Below, piece after piece: positions 17,624 through 28,300 of a stretch of 33,152 nucleotides of DNA (positions within the stretch are counted from its first letter, which is position 1; each line of letters begins with the position of its first letter). The notes beneath the pieces are model-generated. The model was given only the letters and a program-made list of their open reading frames with translations. It was not told the origin of the DNA and searched no databases. The translations under genes and the position numbers were made by a program. The stretch is from Proteiniphilum sp. (GTDB lineage Bacteria; Bacteroidota; Bacteroidia; Bacteroidales; Dysgonomonadaceae): the NCBI GenBank assembly GCA_016839025.1, contig JADLKK010000023.1:1-33152 (forward strand), in the 5' to 3' direction.

Positions 17624-18936
17624 TACTGCCAGTATTTATCCACCAGTTCCTTTTTCATGTTCACCTCGGCGGGTTTGAAGTGTGCTGCCAAGAGCCTCCA
17701 TGTCTTGTCGAGCATCTCCTCGGCATCGAGGTTGACATCGATGGCAAGGATATATGCAGCATAATCCTTGGCGAAGGCCAGCGTACGTTCATCGTAGTCG
17801 GTCAGATCAAAGCCGTTTTCCTGCTTCGTTTTGGCGTTGGCCGCATCGGAGTAGAGGCGTACCGCGGCATTCATCAGTTGCGGGTGATCTTCACGGGTCT
17901 TTTTGCCCTGCACCAGTTGTTTGAGTCGGGAGAGTGACCGGAACGGGTCGACGATCACCTTACCCACATCGCTGTCGCGTCGCAGGAAAAGCTGTCCCTC
18001 GGTGATATAACCCGTGTTGTCGGGTACCGCGTGGGTGATGTCTCCGCCCGAGAGGGTGGTGACAGCCACGATGGTGATTGATCCTCCGGAAGGAAACTGT
18101 GCCGCCTTCTCATAGATTTTTGCCAGATCGGAATAGAGGGACCCCGGCATGGAGTCCTTGGAGGGTATCTGGTCCATACGGTTGGAGACAATCGAGAGCG
18201 CGTCCGCGTAGGAGGTCATGTCGGTGAGGAGCACCAATACCTTCTCATTTTTGTCTACCGCGAAATATTCGGCAGCGGTCAACGCCATATCGGGCACCAG
18301 AAGGCGCTCCACTGCGGGATCCTCAGTGGTGTTCATAAAGGAGATGATGCGGTCCAGAGCTCCTGCATTGCTGAAAACATTCTTGAAGAATAGGTAGTCG
18401 TCGTTGGTCATCCCCATCCCTCCCAGGATGATCTTATCCGCTTTTGCGCGTAACGCCACGGTGGCCATCACCTGGTTGAAGGGTTGATCCGGGTCGGCGA
18501 AGAAGGGAATCTTCTGTCCCGACACCAGCGTGTTGTTGAGGTCAATACCGGCGATACCGGTAGCGATCAGTTCGGAAGGCTGCTTTCTGCGTACGGGGTT
18601 CACCGAGGGGCCGCCGATGGGGCGTTCCTCCCCTTCGGGGACGGGACCACCATCGATGGGATCGCCATAGGCGTTGAAAAAACGTCCGGAGAGTTGCTCC
18701 CCTACCTTCAGTGAGGGGGCCTTGCCCATAAAAACCACCTCTGCATTGGTGGGGATTCCTTCAGTGCCCTCGAAGATCTGGAGAGTCACTTCATCGCCGA
18801 TGATCTTTACCACCTGTGCCAGCTTGCCATTCACGGTTGCCAGCTCGTCATACCCTACGTCGGTAGCCATCACCGAACAGGTTGCCTTGGTGATCTGGGT
18901 GATCTTGGTATATATTTTCTGAAATGCTTTTGCCAT
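17623..18936 (-). CDS. atpB: V/A-type ATPase subunit B (non-catalytic)
   Basis: Subunit B (437 aa) forms the non-catalytic positions of the hexameric head. It lacks a Walker A loop, as expected; the corresponding site reads SGQKIPFFADPDQPFNQ. The conserved LLTDMTSYADALS segment and the SRLKQLVQGKKTREDH region, which supplies contacts to the A-site nucleotide, are present. I chose the start MAKAFQKIYTKI at 18936, which matches related Bacteroidota proteins. An ATG at 19011 that overlaps the A stop in ATGA is also possible. It would add 25 polar residues (MKQCIHPEKSESTNQ...) that look like translated spacer. Confidence 0.94.
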   Translation of the reverse strand: MAKAFQKIYTKITQITKATCSVMATDVGYDELATVNGKLAQVVKIIGDEVTLQIFEGTEGIPTNAEVVFMGKAPSLKVGEQLSGRFFNAYGDPIDGGPVPEGEERPIGGPSVNPVRRKQPSELIATGIAGIDLNNTLVSGQKIPFFADPDQPFNQVMATVALRAKADKIILGGMGMTNDDYLFFKNVFSNAGALDRIISFMNTTEDPAVERLLVPDMALTAAEYFAVDKNEKVLVLLTDMTSYADALSIVSNRMDQIPSKDSMPGSLYSDLAKIYEKAAQFPSGGSITIVAVTTLSGGDITHAVPDNTGYITEGQLFLRRDSDVGKVIVDPFRSLSRLKQLVQGKKTREDHPQLMNAAVRLYSDAANAKTKQENGFDLTDYDERTLAFAKDYAAYILAIDVNLDAEEMLDKTWRLLAAHFKPAEVNMKKELVDKYWQ

Positions 18937-19007
18937 CTTAAATTGATTTGCTGATTTGATAATTAGCTGATTAGTCGATTCGCTCTTCTCTGGGTGGATG
19001 CATTGCT

Positions 19008-20765
19008 TCATCCGATGCTCTTCTCCGATACCCTCTCAAGGAGCTGCCTTTGGTATTTTTTGAACAGGTCGGACTCAAATGCGGCATAGTTCAGCTGCTT
19101 GCCGATATTGATCAGTTCCTTGAAGAAGTCGGCCACCTGGTTGAAGTGGTCGAATTGGAAGTCGGTACGGCAGATTTCCGTCACCAGGTCGAGGATCTGC
19201 TTCTGCCGTTCGATGGGCGTGACCGAATCGATCTCATCGAAGGCATCCTGCTGCAGCACGATGAAGTCGATCAGCTCCGCTTTCCAGAAGGTGATGTGGT
19301 ACTCCACCGGCACGCCGTCATCGCCCAGGATGTTGATCTGCTCGGCGATCTCCTTACCCCTGAGGAGCCGTGTTTTGGCTTCGTTCACCTTCTCTGTCCA
19401 GTCATCGGAGATGTGGCCGGATATAAAATCTTCAAATTCAGGGTATTCGATATATTTGGAGTAGGACTCAATCGGGTTGATGGCCGGGTATCGCTTCTTG
19501 TCGGCACGATCCTGTTCCAGGGCGTAGAAACAGCGGGCCACCTTTTTTGTGTTTTCGGTCACCGGCTCCTTCAGGTTACCGCCTGCCGGTGATACGGTCC
19601 CGATAAAGGTGATGGAGCCTTGTGCACTGTTGTTGAGGATCACATGTCCCGCGCGGCCATAGAAGTTGGAGATCACGGCAGAAAGATCCATCGGGAAGGC
19701 GTCCGGACCAGGAAGCTCCTCGAGACGATTGCTCATCTCCCGTAGCGCCTGTGCCCATCGGGAGGTGGAGTCGGCCATCAGCAGCACCTTGAGTCCCATG
19801 GAACGGTAATATTCTCCGATGGTCATTGCCGTATAAACCGATGCCTCACGTGCCGCTACCGGCATATTGGAGGTGTTGGCCACGATGATGGTACGTTCCA
19901 TCAGTTTGCGTCCCGTATGTGGATCGATCAGTTCGGGAAACTCCGTGAAGATCTCTACCACCTCGTTGGCACGTTCACCGCAGGCAGCGATGATCACGAT
20001 ATCGGCTTCCGCCTGCTTGGAGATGGCGTGCTGGAGCACCGTCTTGCCGGTACCGAAAGCACCGGGAATGAAGCCGGTACCTCCCTCTACAATTGGGTTG
20101 AGCGTGTCAATGGACCGGACGCCGGTCTCCAGGAGCTTGAATGGACGCGGCTTCTCCTTGTAGGTAGTGATGGGTACCTTTACCGGCCATCGCTGTACCA
20201 TGGTGATGGCATGTTCCCTGCCATCCTGGTCGGTTACTACCGCAATGGTGTGGTGAATGTTGTACGTTCCTTCTTCAGCAATGCTTTTCAGCGTGTACTT
20301 CTCTTTCATCACAAAAGGAACCATGATCTTGTGCGGCTGGAAGTTCTCATCCACTTCACCCAGCCAGGATCCACCCGTCACCTTGTCGCCGGGGGCTGCC
20401 AGTGGCTTGAATTGCCACAGTTTCTCCTCATCGAGTGGGAAGGTGTACTCACCCCGTTTCAGGAAGACACCCTCCATCTTGTCGAGATCATTTTCCAGTC
20501 CGTCCAGGTTGCGTTTCAGCAGTCCCGGCCCGAGTACCACCTCCAGCATGTGACCCTGAAACTCCACAGGGCTGTTTACCCTTAATCCGCGGGTGCTTTC
20601 GAACACCTGCACGTAGACATTCTTTCCCACCACCTTGATCACCTCCGACATGAGACGGGTTCCGTCCAGATCGATGTAGGCAATCTCGTTCTGCGCTACG
20701 GGTCCATCCACCTCCACAATAACCAGGTTGGAAATGATTCCTTTTACTATTCCTTTTGTTGACAT
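19008..20765 (-). CDS. atpA: V/A-type ATPase subunit A (catalytic)
   Basis: Subunit A (585 aa) binds and hydrolyses or makes ATP. The P-loop is GAFGTGKT with K241 and T242 (GAFG, as in V-type rather than F-type enzymes). The catalytic glutamate region is ACGERANEVVE and the Walker B region is KVLLMADSTSRWAQALREMSNR. A non-homologous insert typical of A subunits (about residues 115-200) includes the TGGSWLGEVDE segment. The length matches the family. It sits 26 bp after the DUF2764 gene and 71 bp before the chosen start of B. A fully active site predicts a working motor; the direction of use (pump or synthase) cannot be decided from sequence. Confidence 0.96.
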   Translation of the reverse strand: MSTKGIVKGIISNLVIVEVDGPVAQNEIAYIDLDGTRLMSEVIKVVGKNVYVQVFESTRGLRVNSPVEFQGHMLEVVLGPGLLKRNLDGLENDLDKMEGVFLKRGEYTFPLDEEKLWQFKPLAAPGDKVTGGSWLGEVDENFQPHKIMVPFVMKEKYTLKSIAEEGTYNIHHTIAVVTDQDGREHAITMVQRWPVKVPITTYKEKPRPFKLLETGVRSIDTLNPIVEGGTGFIPGAFGTGKTVLQHAISKQAEADIVIIAACGERANEVVEIFTEFPELIDPHTGRKLMERTIIVANTSNMPVAAREASVYTAMTIGEYYRSMGLKVLLMADSTSRWAQALREMSNRLEELPGPDAFPMDLSAVISNFYGRAGHVILNNSAQGSITFIGTVSPAGGNLKEPVTENTKKVARCFYALEQDRADKKRYPAINPIESYSKYIEYPEFEDFISGHISDDWTEKVNEAKTRLLRGKEIAEQINILGDDGVPVEYHITFWKAELIDFIVLQQDAFDEIDSVTPIERQKQILDLVTEICRTDFQFDHFNQVADFFKELINIGKQLNYAAFESDLFKKYQRQLLERVSEKSIG

Positions 20766-20791
20766 ATATGGTTGTTCTTGTTTTCTCGTTG

Positions 20792-21643
20792 TCAGATATC
20801 TTCCGGTTGGTTGATGCCGCTTTTCAGATCCTGTATCAATTCCCGGAAAATCCGTTCACCCTCCTCAGCGTTGAGACTGACCCATCGTTCCAGAATCTCC
20901 AGCTTGCAGAGATAGGCGAACAGGTACTCAATGTTGAAATAATCGAGGGTGGTCTGCTCTTCCAGCCAATTCCACCGGAACTTGTCCAGCTTACGCTCCC
21001 GTTCGTAGAGGTCATCCTCTTCCGAGAGGCGCTGAAGGGTATCGAACCATTCCAGTTCCAGCCCGATACCAAAGTCGCGTGCATTGGGATTTTCACGGAT
21101 CGTGGTGGCTATTGCGTTGCTTCCTGCCACCACCTGTGGGATGTCGATATCGTACTTGCGGGCGTAGATAGCCGAGAGAATGTTTCCGATGTTGAGGTTC
21201 AGTTCAAACCAACGTGCGATCAGGCTATTTTTTGCATCCAGCCCATAGTCCATGTAGAAGGAGCTGATCAGATCCTCTAAGGTACGAGCTTGTATGATTC
21301 CCTCCGCGCTGAGCCATTGTCTGATAACGGATGCAAAGTAACCGGGCGCCAGCTCATGCTCCATGGGGTCATCGCTTTTCACCTTGTTGACCAGTTCTGC
21401 AATCTCTTCGTGCGTGAAGTTACCTGCGGGATGCCACGCAGCATCGCTCTTCTTCAGGTAGTGGAAGAGGTTGTGGTTGTCGTAACGGAGAAAGTAGCGG
21501 GCAACAAGCATTTTGTCTTCCGGTTTCAGTGTCTCATTGAGCATCTCCCTGAACGTTTTTACAGAAAAGGGGAGTTTCGTACTGTCGAATGAGAAGTCGG
21601 GCAGACCGGATACAAAATAATAATACTGATTTTTGAATAACAT
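20792..21643 (-). CDS. DUF2764 family protein of the V/A-ATPase operon
   Basis: I recognise this 283 aa protein as DUF2764, a family found in V/A-ATPase operons of Bacteroidota and Chlamydiae at the same place, between subunits E and A. It is predicted soluble and mostly helical. The N-terminus is MLFKNQYYYFVSGLPDFSFD, a later conserved-looking block is ARYFLRYDNHNLFHYLKK, and the C-terminal half is rich in Arg, Trp and acidic residues. No signal peptide or TM helix is present. Because the operon contains no recognisable subunit C (AC39), which joins the rotor to the ring, this protein may take that place; this is an inference from position only. Confidence 0.82.
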   Translation of the reverse strand: MLFKNQYYYFVSGLPDFSFDSTKLPFSVKTFREMLNETLKPEDKMLVARYFLRYDNHNLFHYLKKSDAAWHPAGNFTHEEIAELVNKVKSDDPMEHELAPGYFASVIRQWLSAEGIIQARTLEDLISSFYMDYGLDAKNSLIARWFELNLNIGNILSAIYARKYDIDIPQVVAGSNAIATTIRENPNARDFGIGLELEWFDTLQRLSEEDDLYERERKLDKFRWNWLEEQTTLDYFNIEYLFAYLCKLEILERWVSLNAEEGERIFRELIQDLKSGINQPEDI

Positions 21644-21684
21644 AGTCGCGATGGGTCAGGGGAGGAGCAAACTCCACCTTTGTG

Positions 21685-22272
21685 TTAAAAAAGCAGCTTT
21701 TGTATTTGCGGGCGCAGGAACTCACGGAAGTAATTGATGAACTCCTCTTCTCCGAAGCGCACTTTGTAGGATCCGTCGCCAGGGGAGAGGATGAATCCGC
21801 TACCGATGCCGTTGACTGATTCGATCTTCACACCCTTTTCCAGTAGATGCTTCACATTGGCGGCAATGTAACTTTCCAGTGACGCAGCATCCTCAACGCC
21901 GAGGGTGAGGGGCTCATTCTTGGACCAGTTGTCTGCCATGCTGGTGATTAGTTCCTGCATGAACTGCGTATCCTCCAGGGCTGCCCGCACATTCAGGGAG
22001 ACCAGCTTGTCGGTCACCAGGTTGGTGATCTCACTCCTGAGCGCTTCGACTGCCTGAGCGGCATATAGTCTCAATTCTGCTTCGGTGTGTTCTCTGCGCT
22101 CCAATAGCTCCTTCTCTGCCGCAGCAATCATCGCACCGGCTTTGGACTCTGCTTCATCCAGCATCTGTTTTGCTTTTGCCTTGGCTTCTGCAATAATGCG
22201 GTCAGCCTCTTCCCTCCCTTTTTCCACCCCTTCGGTGTATAGCTTTGAGGTAAGTTCCTGAATTTTATCCAT
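21685..22272 (-). CDS. atpE: V/A-type ATPase subunit E (peripheral stalk)
   Basis: Subunit E (195 aa) is part of the peripheral stalk. The N-terminal half is a long coiled coil rich in Ala, Glu and Lys (about 10-80, e.g. EADRIIAEAKAKAKQMLDEA), and the C-terminal globular half matches the E-type fold (LGVEDAASLESYIAANVKHLLEKG). I chose the ATG at 22272 (MDKIQELTSKLY), which has AGGAAA about 10 nt upstream. A longer frame from 22338 adds 22 residues without family similarity. It is the first gene of the operon, preceded by a TAACTTTG promoter element. Its usual partner G/H is not encoded nearby. Confidence 0.88.
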   Translation of the reverse strand: MDKIQELTSKLYTEGVEKGREEADRIIAEAKAKAKQMLDEAESKAGAMIAAAEKELLERREHTEAELRLYAAQAVEALRSEITNLVTDKLVSLNVRAALEDTQFMQELITSMADNWSKNEPLTLGVEDAASLESYIAANVKHLLEKGVKIESVNGIGSGFILSPGDGSYKVRFGEEEFINYFREFLRPQIQKLLF

Positions 22273-22385
22273 ATGGTATTTCCTAATTGTTGTTTCTTTC
22301 AGATCATTTCCTGTTGTTATCCCCGAAATAATGTCCATTCCAAAAAGTCATTATGCGGATATTCTTGCGTATTGTTAGGAGTAAG

Positions 22386-22393
22386 CAAAGTTA
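22386..22393 (-). promoter_or_regulatory. -7 promoter element of the V/A-ATPase operon
   Basis: The minus strand reads TAACTTTG followed by C, matching TAnnTTTG. Transcription would start near 22380, leaving a leader of about 108 nt before the subunit E ATG. No good -33 box is seen at the usual distance. Confidence 0.6.
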
Positions 22394-22521
22394 CAAAAAA
22401 ATGAACAATCTCTTCCATGCGATTGTGAAAAAAGGAACATTTCACCACAACAGGACGTTATTCTCTTTTGTATGTTGTCCCGGTCTGCGGGGCGACCGCC
22501 CCTCTCAACTGTATGATCTCA

Positions 22522-23811
22522 ATGGACAGGAAAATTTTCAGATTGGCTATACCCAATATCATTACCAACATTACCGTTCCCCTGCTGGGCATGATTGATA
22601 TTGCGGTAGCGGGCCGACTGGGATCCGCGGTCTATATCGGTGCGATTGCCCTGGGTGCCAATATCTTCAATATGATCTACTGGAATTTCGGTTTTCTACG
22701 GATGAGCTCCAGTGGTTTCGCTTCGCAGGCCTACGGCGCACGCGACCTCTCTGAGGCGATGCATGTGCTGATTCGCACACTGCTGATCGGACTGGGCATC
22801 GGCACGCTGATCCTGTTGCTGCAGGTTCCCCTGGGGAGACTTGCCTTTGGCCTGATACAATCGGGACCGGAATCGGTGCATCATGTGGAGCGCTATTTCC
22901 GTATGGTGGTGTGGGGAGCACCGGCAGTACTGGGGATGTATGCCTTCAAGGGATGGTTCATCGGGATGCAGAACGCACGGATCCCCATGTTCATTGCCAT
23001 CTTCAACAACATGATGAACATTCTGCTGAGCATATTTTTTGTCTTTGTACTGGGGATGAAGATCGAGGGGATCGCTCTGGGGACATTGCTCTCGCAGATC
23101 ATTTCTTTCCTGGTGGCGGCCGGTTTCTGGTGGCGCTACTACCGCCGTCTACGTTTTTATGTGCGACGGGAGGCAATCTGGGAGAAAGGATCAATCCGAC
23201 TCTATTTCCGTGTCAATGCCGATGTGTTTGTCCGCACCTTCCTGCTGACTCTTGTCACCACTTTCTTCACCTTCGTTTCTTCCGGTATGGGAGAGACAAT
23301 CCTGGCGGTCAACGCGCTGTTGATGCAGTTCTTCATGCTTTTCTCCTATTTTATGGATGGGTTTGCCTATGCAGGTGAGGCGCTCACCGGCCGCTTTATC
23401 GGAGCGGGTAACAGGGATGCATTGCAACGCATGCTGCGCCGTCTATTCTTCTGGGGTGCTCTGGTGAGCATCACTGCGATGACACTCTACGCTCTCTTCC
23501 CCGACCAGATATTGCAGATACTGACCAACGATCTGCCGGTCATCAGGGCAGCCGAGGATTACCTCTTCTGGATTTTGCTGATACCGCTGACCGGTTTTGC
23601 AGCCTTTCTCTGGGACGGTATTTATATCGGTGCTACCGCCTCTGTACACATGCGCAACGCAATGATACTCTCTTCTATTCTCTTTTTTGGAAGCTATCTG
23701 ATAATGAATCCCCTATGGGGAAACAATGGGCTCTGGCTCGCATTTATCCTCTATCTCTTTTCTCGGGGGGTGACGCAAACCATTTGGGCGAAGAGAGCGT
23801 TGAGACTATAA
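22522..23811 (+). CDS. MATE family multidrug exporter (DinF-like)
   Basis: This 429 aa inner-membrane antiporter has 12 hydrophobic segments in two six-helix halves. Family signatures include PLLGMIDIAVAGRLGS in the first half, with the acidic residue of TM1 region in MIDIAVAG, and FASQAYGARD following it. The second half repeats the pattern (ALTGRFIGAGNRD). MATE proteins export organic cations or other compounds with H+ or Na+; the substrate is unknown. The chosen start ATG 22522 (MDRKIFRLAIPNI) fits the family. Upstream frames use TTG or a Met three codons earlier. It is divergent from the ATPase operon, and a TTCTCTTTTG sequence upstream is only a weak promoter candidate. Confidence 0.9.
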   Translation: MDRKIFRLAIPNIITNITVPLLGMIDIAVAGRLGSAVYIGAIALGANIFNMIYWNFGFLRMSSSGFASQAYGARDLSEAMHVLIRTLLIGLGIGTLILLLQVPLGRLAFGLIQSGPESVHHVERYFRMVVWGAPAVLGMYAFKGWFIGMQNARIPMFIAIFNNMMNILLSIFFVFVLGMKIEGIALGTLLSQIISFLVAAGFWWRYYRRLRFYVRREAIWEKGSIRLYFRVNADVFVRTFLLTLVTTFFTFVSSGMGETILAVNALLMQFFMLFSYFMDGFAYAGEALTGRFIGAGNRDALQRMLRRLFFWGALVSITAMTLYALFPDQILQILTNDLPVIRAAEDYLFWILLIPLTGFAAFLWDGIYIGATASVHMRNAMILSSILFFGSYLIMNPLWGNNGLWLAFILYLFSRGVTQTIWAKRALRL

Positions 23812-23868
23812 GGGATATTGATGCATGGTCCCAGGTTCATGGTTTGCGAATTTCGAGCCTTGATTAAA

Positions 23869-23894
23869 AACATCGAACATCGAACATACAAACA
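23869..23894. repeat. Short AACATCG-type tandem word repeat
   Basis: Words AACATCG AACATCG AACATAC AAACAT run in tandem in the 184-bp spacer between the convergent MATE and TolC-like genes. Such AACATCGA strings are frequent in Bacteroidota intergenic DNA. The rest of this spacer holds a weak hairpin (CGATT...AATCG then TTTTT, ending near 23980) that might terminate the MATE transcript. Confidence 0.5.
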
Positions 23895-23995
23895 TTCAAG
23901 CCAAATGTATGCAACAATTAGACCAAATTGACGAACTGAAATCTTTTCTGAACCGATTTGTTGGACATCTCAATCGTTTTTCAGGTTGACTCTCT

Positions 23996-25327
23996 CTAAT
24001 TGGGGCTTGTTTTTTTGTTCAGATAGGCCGCAACCTTACCGCTGATCTGCAACAGCGATATCTCAAAGAGCTTGGTGTTGTACTGTGCAGATAAAAGGCG
24101 CTGCTCCGCTTCCAACAGGCTGTTTTGTGCCTCCCGCAGTTCCAGTCCCGAGAGGTCACCAATCTTGTACCGCTCCATAGCAATCTCATAATTGAGCTCT
24201 GCATTCCTGAGGCTCTCTATCTCCAGCTTGGTCAGTTCCAGGTTGTTCTGATAGGAAAGCCACATATTGGCGAAATCGCTTTCCAACGCCAGTCGGTTTT
24301 TTTCGATCTCCAACTCCCGGTTTTGAATGGAAATCCGGGCATTCTTTTGTTCTCTTATGCGGTTGAAGCCGTCGAAAAGGGTGTAGCCGAGGGTAACCCC
24401 CACGTTGGGTCCCCAATTGCGTTGACGGTCGAGCGTGCCACTGCTGTAGTCATAGTGCGTAAACCCATAGCCGGTGTTGAGTCGCAGATAAGGATAGTTG
24501 CGGCTTTGCAGGTTTTTCTGTTCCAGCTCGCTCAACGTTTTGTTTTTCTCGGTTAGCAGCAGGAGCGTGTTGTGCTGCAACGCTGCATCAAACAACATGT
24601 TCCTGGAGAGCTTCTCATCGAATGTGATGGTGCTGTCTGCTGCCAGAAAGTGCTGCTCCACATCCGATCCCATCAGTTCATTCAGGCGGATGCGGGAGCG
24701 GTGCAGGGTTTCATACTGCTGGATGAGCAGTGAGCTGTCGGCATTGAAATAGACCCTTGCCTGTTGCAGGTCAAGTCGCGAGAGTGATCCCACCTGGTAG
24801 CGTGCCTCCACGATGCGCAACCGTTCCCGTGACAGTGAGACGGCATATTTGAGGTTGCCCAAGCGGATCTGCTGTTGTACGTAGTTGTAGTACTCTGCTG
24901 TGAGGTTGGCGATAAAGTCTTCGACCGCCAACCGGCTGTTTAGTTCACCGATGGTTTGTAGCTCCTGCAATCGCTTGTAGTTGGTTTGCACGCGGAATCC
25001 TTCAAAGAGACTCCAGTTCAGCTGGATACCTGCATCGAGCGTACCGGTACCGGCATTTCGTGTCTGTAGTGCATCCCCACCATCAGCCGGGTACTGATCA
25101 CTGCTGCTGTTGCGCAGCGCGTAACCGGAGTTGAGGGTCACCTCGGGGAGGAAGCCGGCATTTCCCAGTGTGACATTGTTCCCTGCCCTCCTCTCTTCGT
25201 TGCGCGTGATCCTCAGGTCATAATTTTTTTCAAGCCCCATTTCGAGACACTCCTGCAGGTTCATCATCTTTTGTGCGGTTGTGATGGCAGGAGTGAACAT
25301 CAACAGGATCAGTAGTATATTCTTCAT
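23996..25327 (-). CDS. TolC-like outer-membrane efflux channel
   Basis: This 443 aa protein should be the outer-membrane channel of the tripartite exporter encoded here. The signal peptide is MKNILLILLMFTPAITTAQK. The mature part has two repeats of long helices and beta strands typical of the outer membrane factor family: the first around ALRNSSSDQYPA (about 70-200) and the second around YGFTHYDYSSGT (about 270-400). Leucine- and glutamine-rich heptads (KYAVSLSRERLRIVEARYQVGSL; the second copy ends with YKIGDLSGLELREAQ) mark the helical barrel. No lipobox cysteine is present. It starts 4 bp after the RND pump stop and is the last gene of the operon. Confidence 0.92.
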   Translation of the reverse strand: MKNILLILLMFTPAITTAQKMMNLQECLEMGLEKNYDLRITRNEERRAGNNVTLGNAGFLPEVTLNSGYALRNSSSDQYPADGGDALQTRNAGTGTLDAGIQLNWSLFEGFRVQTNYKRLQELQTIGELNSRLAVEDFIANLTAEYYNYVQQQIRLGNLKYAVSLSRERLRIVEARYQVGSLSRLDLQQARVYFNADSSLLIQQYETLHRSRIRLNELMGSDVEQHFLAADSTITFDEKLSRNMLFDAALQHNTLLLLTEKNKTLSELEQKNLQSRNYPYLRLNTGYGFTHYDYSSGTLDRQRNWGPNVGVTLGYTLFDGFNRIREQKNARISIQNRELEIEKNRLALESDFANMWLSYQNNLELTKLEIESLRNAELNYEIAMERYKIGDLSGLELREAQNSLLEAEQRLLSAQYNTKLFEISLLQISGKVAAYLNKKTSPN

Positions 25328-25331
25328 GATC

Positions 25332-28300
25332 TTACCTATTTCCTTCTATTGCTTCTTTCTTCCTCTTTTTCAACTCCCTGTCGGTGGAGAGATAGATATA
25401 CATCACCGGAATCACAAAAAGGGTGAGCAGCGTGGAGACCAGTAGTCCACCCACCACTGCGGTGCCCATTGCAATACGGCCATTGGCTCCTTCACCTGTG
25501 GCGAACATTAATGGCAGTAAACCCAGAATGGTGGAAATACTGGTCATCAGAATGGGCCGCAGACGCAAAACGGAGGCTTCGATGATTGCTTTGTATTTGT
25601 TGAATCCGGCCTGCTGTCGTTGGTTGGCGAACTCAACGATCAGGATCCCGTTCTTGGCCACCAGACCGATCAGCATGATGATGCCAATCTGGCTGTAGAT
25701 GTTCATTGTTACACCGAACATCCACATGAAGAGAAGTGCGCCGAAGAGGGCCATGGGTACTGTGAACATGATTACAAAGGGATCCTTGAAGCTTTCAAAT
25801 TGCGCAGCCATTACCAGGAAGATCAGCAGGATGGCGAGTCCGAAGGCGAAAAGGAGGCTCGAAGAGCTCTCCCGGAAGTTGCGTGATTCTCCTTCAAGTG
25901 CTGTCCGGAAGCTATCGTCCAACACCTCAGCAGCAATCCTGTCCATCTCCTCCAGTCCCTCACCCAGGGAATAGCCGGGTGCCAGACCAGCCGTGATGGT
26001 GGCTGAGTTGAAGCGGTTGTAGCGATATAGCTGCGGGGGAGCAACCGACTCTTCCAGTTTCACCAGGTTGTCCATCTGTATCATCTGACCACTGCCATTT
26101 TTGATATTGATTGTCTTCAGATCGACCGGCGTGTTGCGTTGCTGTCGGTTGATCTCACCCAGTATCTGGTACTGCTTGCCGTTCATGTAGAAGTAACCCA
26201 TCCGCTGGCCGCTCAGTGCGTACTGCAGCGTCTGCCCGATGTCGCGGGTGCTGACCCCCAGCATGGCGGCCTTGTCGCGGTCGATCAGGATACGGGTCTC
26301 CGGCTTGGTGAACTTCAGATCCACATCTGCCATCTGGAAGTGGGGACTGGCGTAGACCTTCTCCAGGAAAAGGGGGATAAACTCCTGTAGTTTCCCAATA
26401 TTGGGAGCCTGTAGTACGTACTGGATGGGCATTCCTGCACGACGGCCTCCAAAGGTGGATTGTTGTTGAACGAATGCACGGGCGGCGGTCTCATCTCTCA
26501 CTGCAGCAGATAACCTGGCAGCGATCTCCATTTGGCTGCGCTCCCGCTCTTTCATGTCAGGCAGTACGAGACGTACCATGCTGAAGCCGCTGCGGGTGAA
26601 AACGATGTTCGACTCCCGTTCGGGTGCTATGGAGTCGGCAATTTCAGAAATGCGATCGGTATAATCCCGCACAAACTCGAAGGTTGCTCCTTCGGGTGCC
26701 GAGTTGCGGATGATTACCTGTGACCTGTCTTCCAGCGGCGCCATTTCGGCCGGCACGATATTCCAGAAAAGAACGATCATGAGAGTGGAGATAATCAGGA
26801 TGGGTAACACCAGCCATTTGCGGTGCAGGAATGACCGCAGCATGCTGCCATAAAAGTTGTTCATCCCGGTAAAGAAAATCTCCGTTTTGTTGTATAGCCG
26901 GTTTTGTTTCTGTTTCTTTTTCAGCAGTTTGGAGGAGAGCATCGGCACAAAGGAGAGTGCTACAAAAGAGGAGATGATGACCGCCCCCGATATCACAATG
27001 CTGAACTCACGGAACAAACGTCCCGTCATCCCCTCCAAAAAGACGATCGGGAAGAAGATGGCTACCAATGTAATGGTGGTGGAGATCACCGCAAAAAAGA
27101 TCTCCTTGGAGCCGGTGATGGCTGCCTCCTCCGGATTCATTCCTCCTTCCACCTTTTGGAAAATGTTCTCCGTCACCACGATCGCATCGTCAACCACCAA
27201 CCCTACTGCCAGTACCACGGCAAGCATGGAGAGTACATTGATAGAGAAACCTGCCAGGTACATCACAAAAAAGATGCCGATCAGCGAGATAGGTATCACC
27301 ACCACAGGGATCAGCGTCACCCGCCAGTTGCGCAGGAAGACGAAGATGATAAACACTACCAGGATGAAAGCAATCAGCACGGTGGTTTCTACCTCATTGA
27401 TGGATGCCCTGATAAACTTGGTGTTGTCGAATGCCACATCGAGGATCACATCTTCGGGCAGGTCTTTTCTCATCTGATCCATTCTTGTTCTCACCTCATC
27501 GGCGATCTCAATATGGTTGGCACCCGGCTGGGGGATAATGACACAGCTCACCATCGGCACCCCGTTCCGTCGCAGGATATTCTGGCGGTTGGCCGCATCA
27601 AGTTCAGCGTAGCCCACATCACGGAAACGAACAATGCGGAAGTTGTCTTCGAGCAGTATCAGGTTGTTGAAATCTTCCGGTGTCTGCATCAGCCCCATTG
27701 TACGGATCGACTGTTCAATATGATCTCCCTCGATGCTGCCTGCCGGCAACTCCACATTCTCCCTGTCGAGTGCATTTTTTACATCCATGGGGGTGATGTT
27801 GTAGGCTGCCATCTTGATGGGGTCGAGCCAGAGGCGCATGGCATAGCGATATTCTCCCCAGATTTCTACGGCACTCACATTGGAGATAGTCTGCAGCCGT
27901 TCCTTCACGGTGAGATCGGCGATCTCGGAGAGCTCCAGCAGGGATCGTAACGGGCTCTGCACGGTGATCTGCATAATCGGGTCGGAGTCGGCATCAGCCT
28001 TCGAAACGGTGGGAGGATCAGCATCCCGAGGCAGATAACGCTGGGCAACAGACACCTTGTCGCGTACATCGTTGGCAGCGGTCTCCATATCCACACTCAG
28101 CTCGAACTCAACCGTGATACGGGAGCTGCCCTGGCTGCTGCGGCTGACCAGGGATCGGATGCCTGGGATACCGTTGATGTTCTGTTCCAGTGGCTCGGTG
28201 ATCTGGTTCTCGATCACCTCAGCATTGGCACCCGGATACGAGACGTGCACGGTGATAATGGGGTTGTCCACGCTGGGGTACTCCCGCACGGCGAGGCTGG

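Noticed and set aside
23909-23989. A 26-codon ORF (MQQLDQIDELKSFLNRFVGH...) in the MATE/TolC spacer
   Set aside because: It has no visible ribosome-binding site or promoter, follows a low-complexity repeat and shows no family signature. It is more likely spacer sequence.
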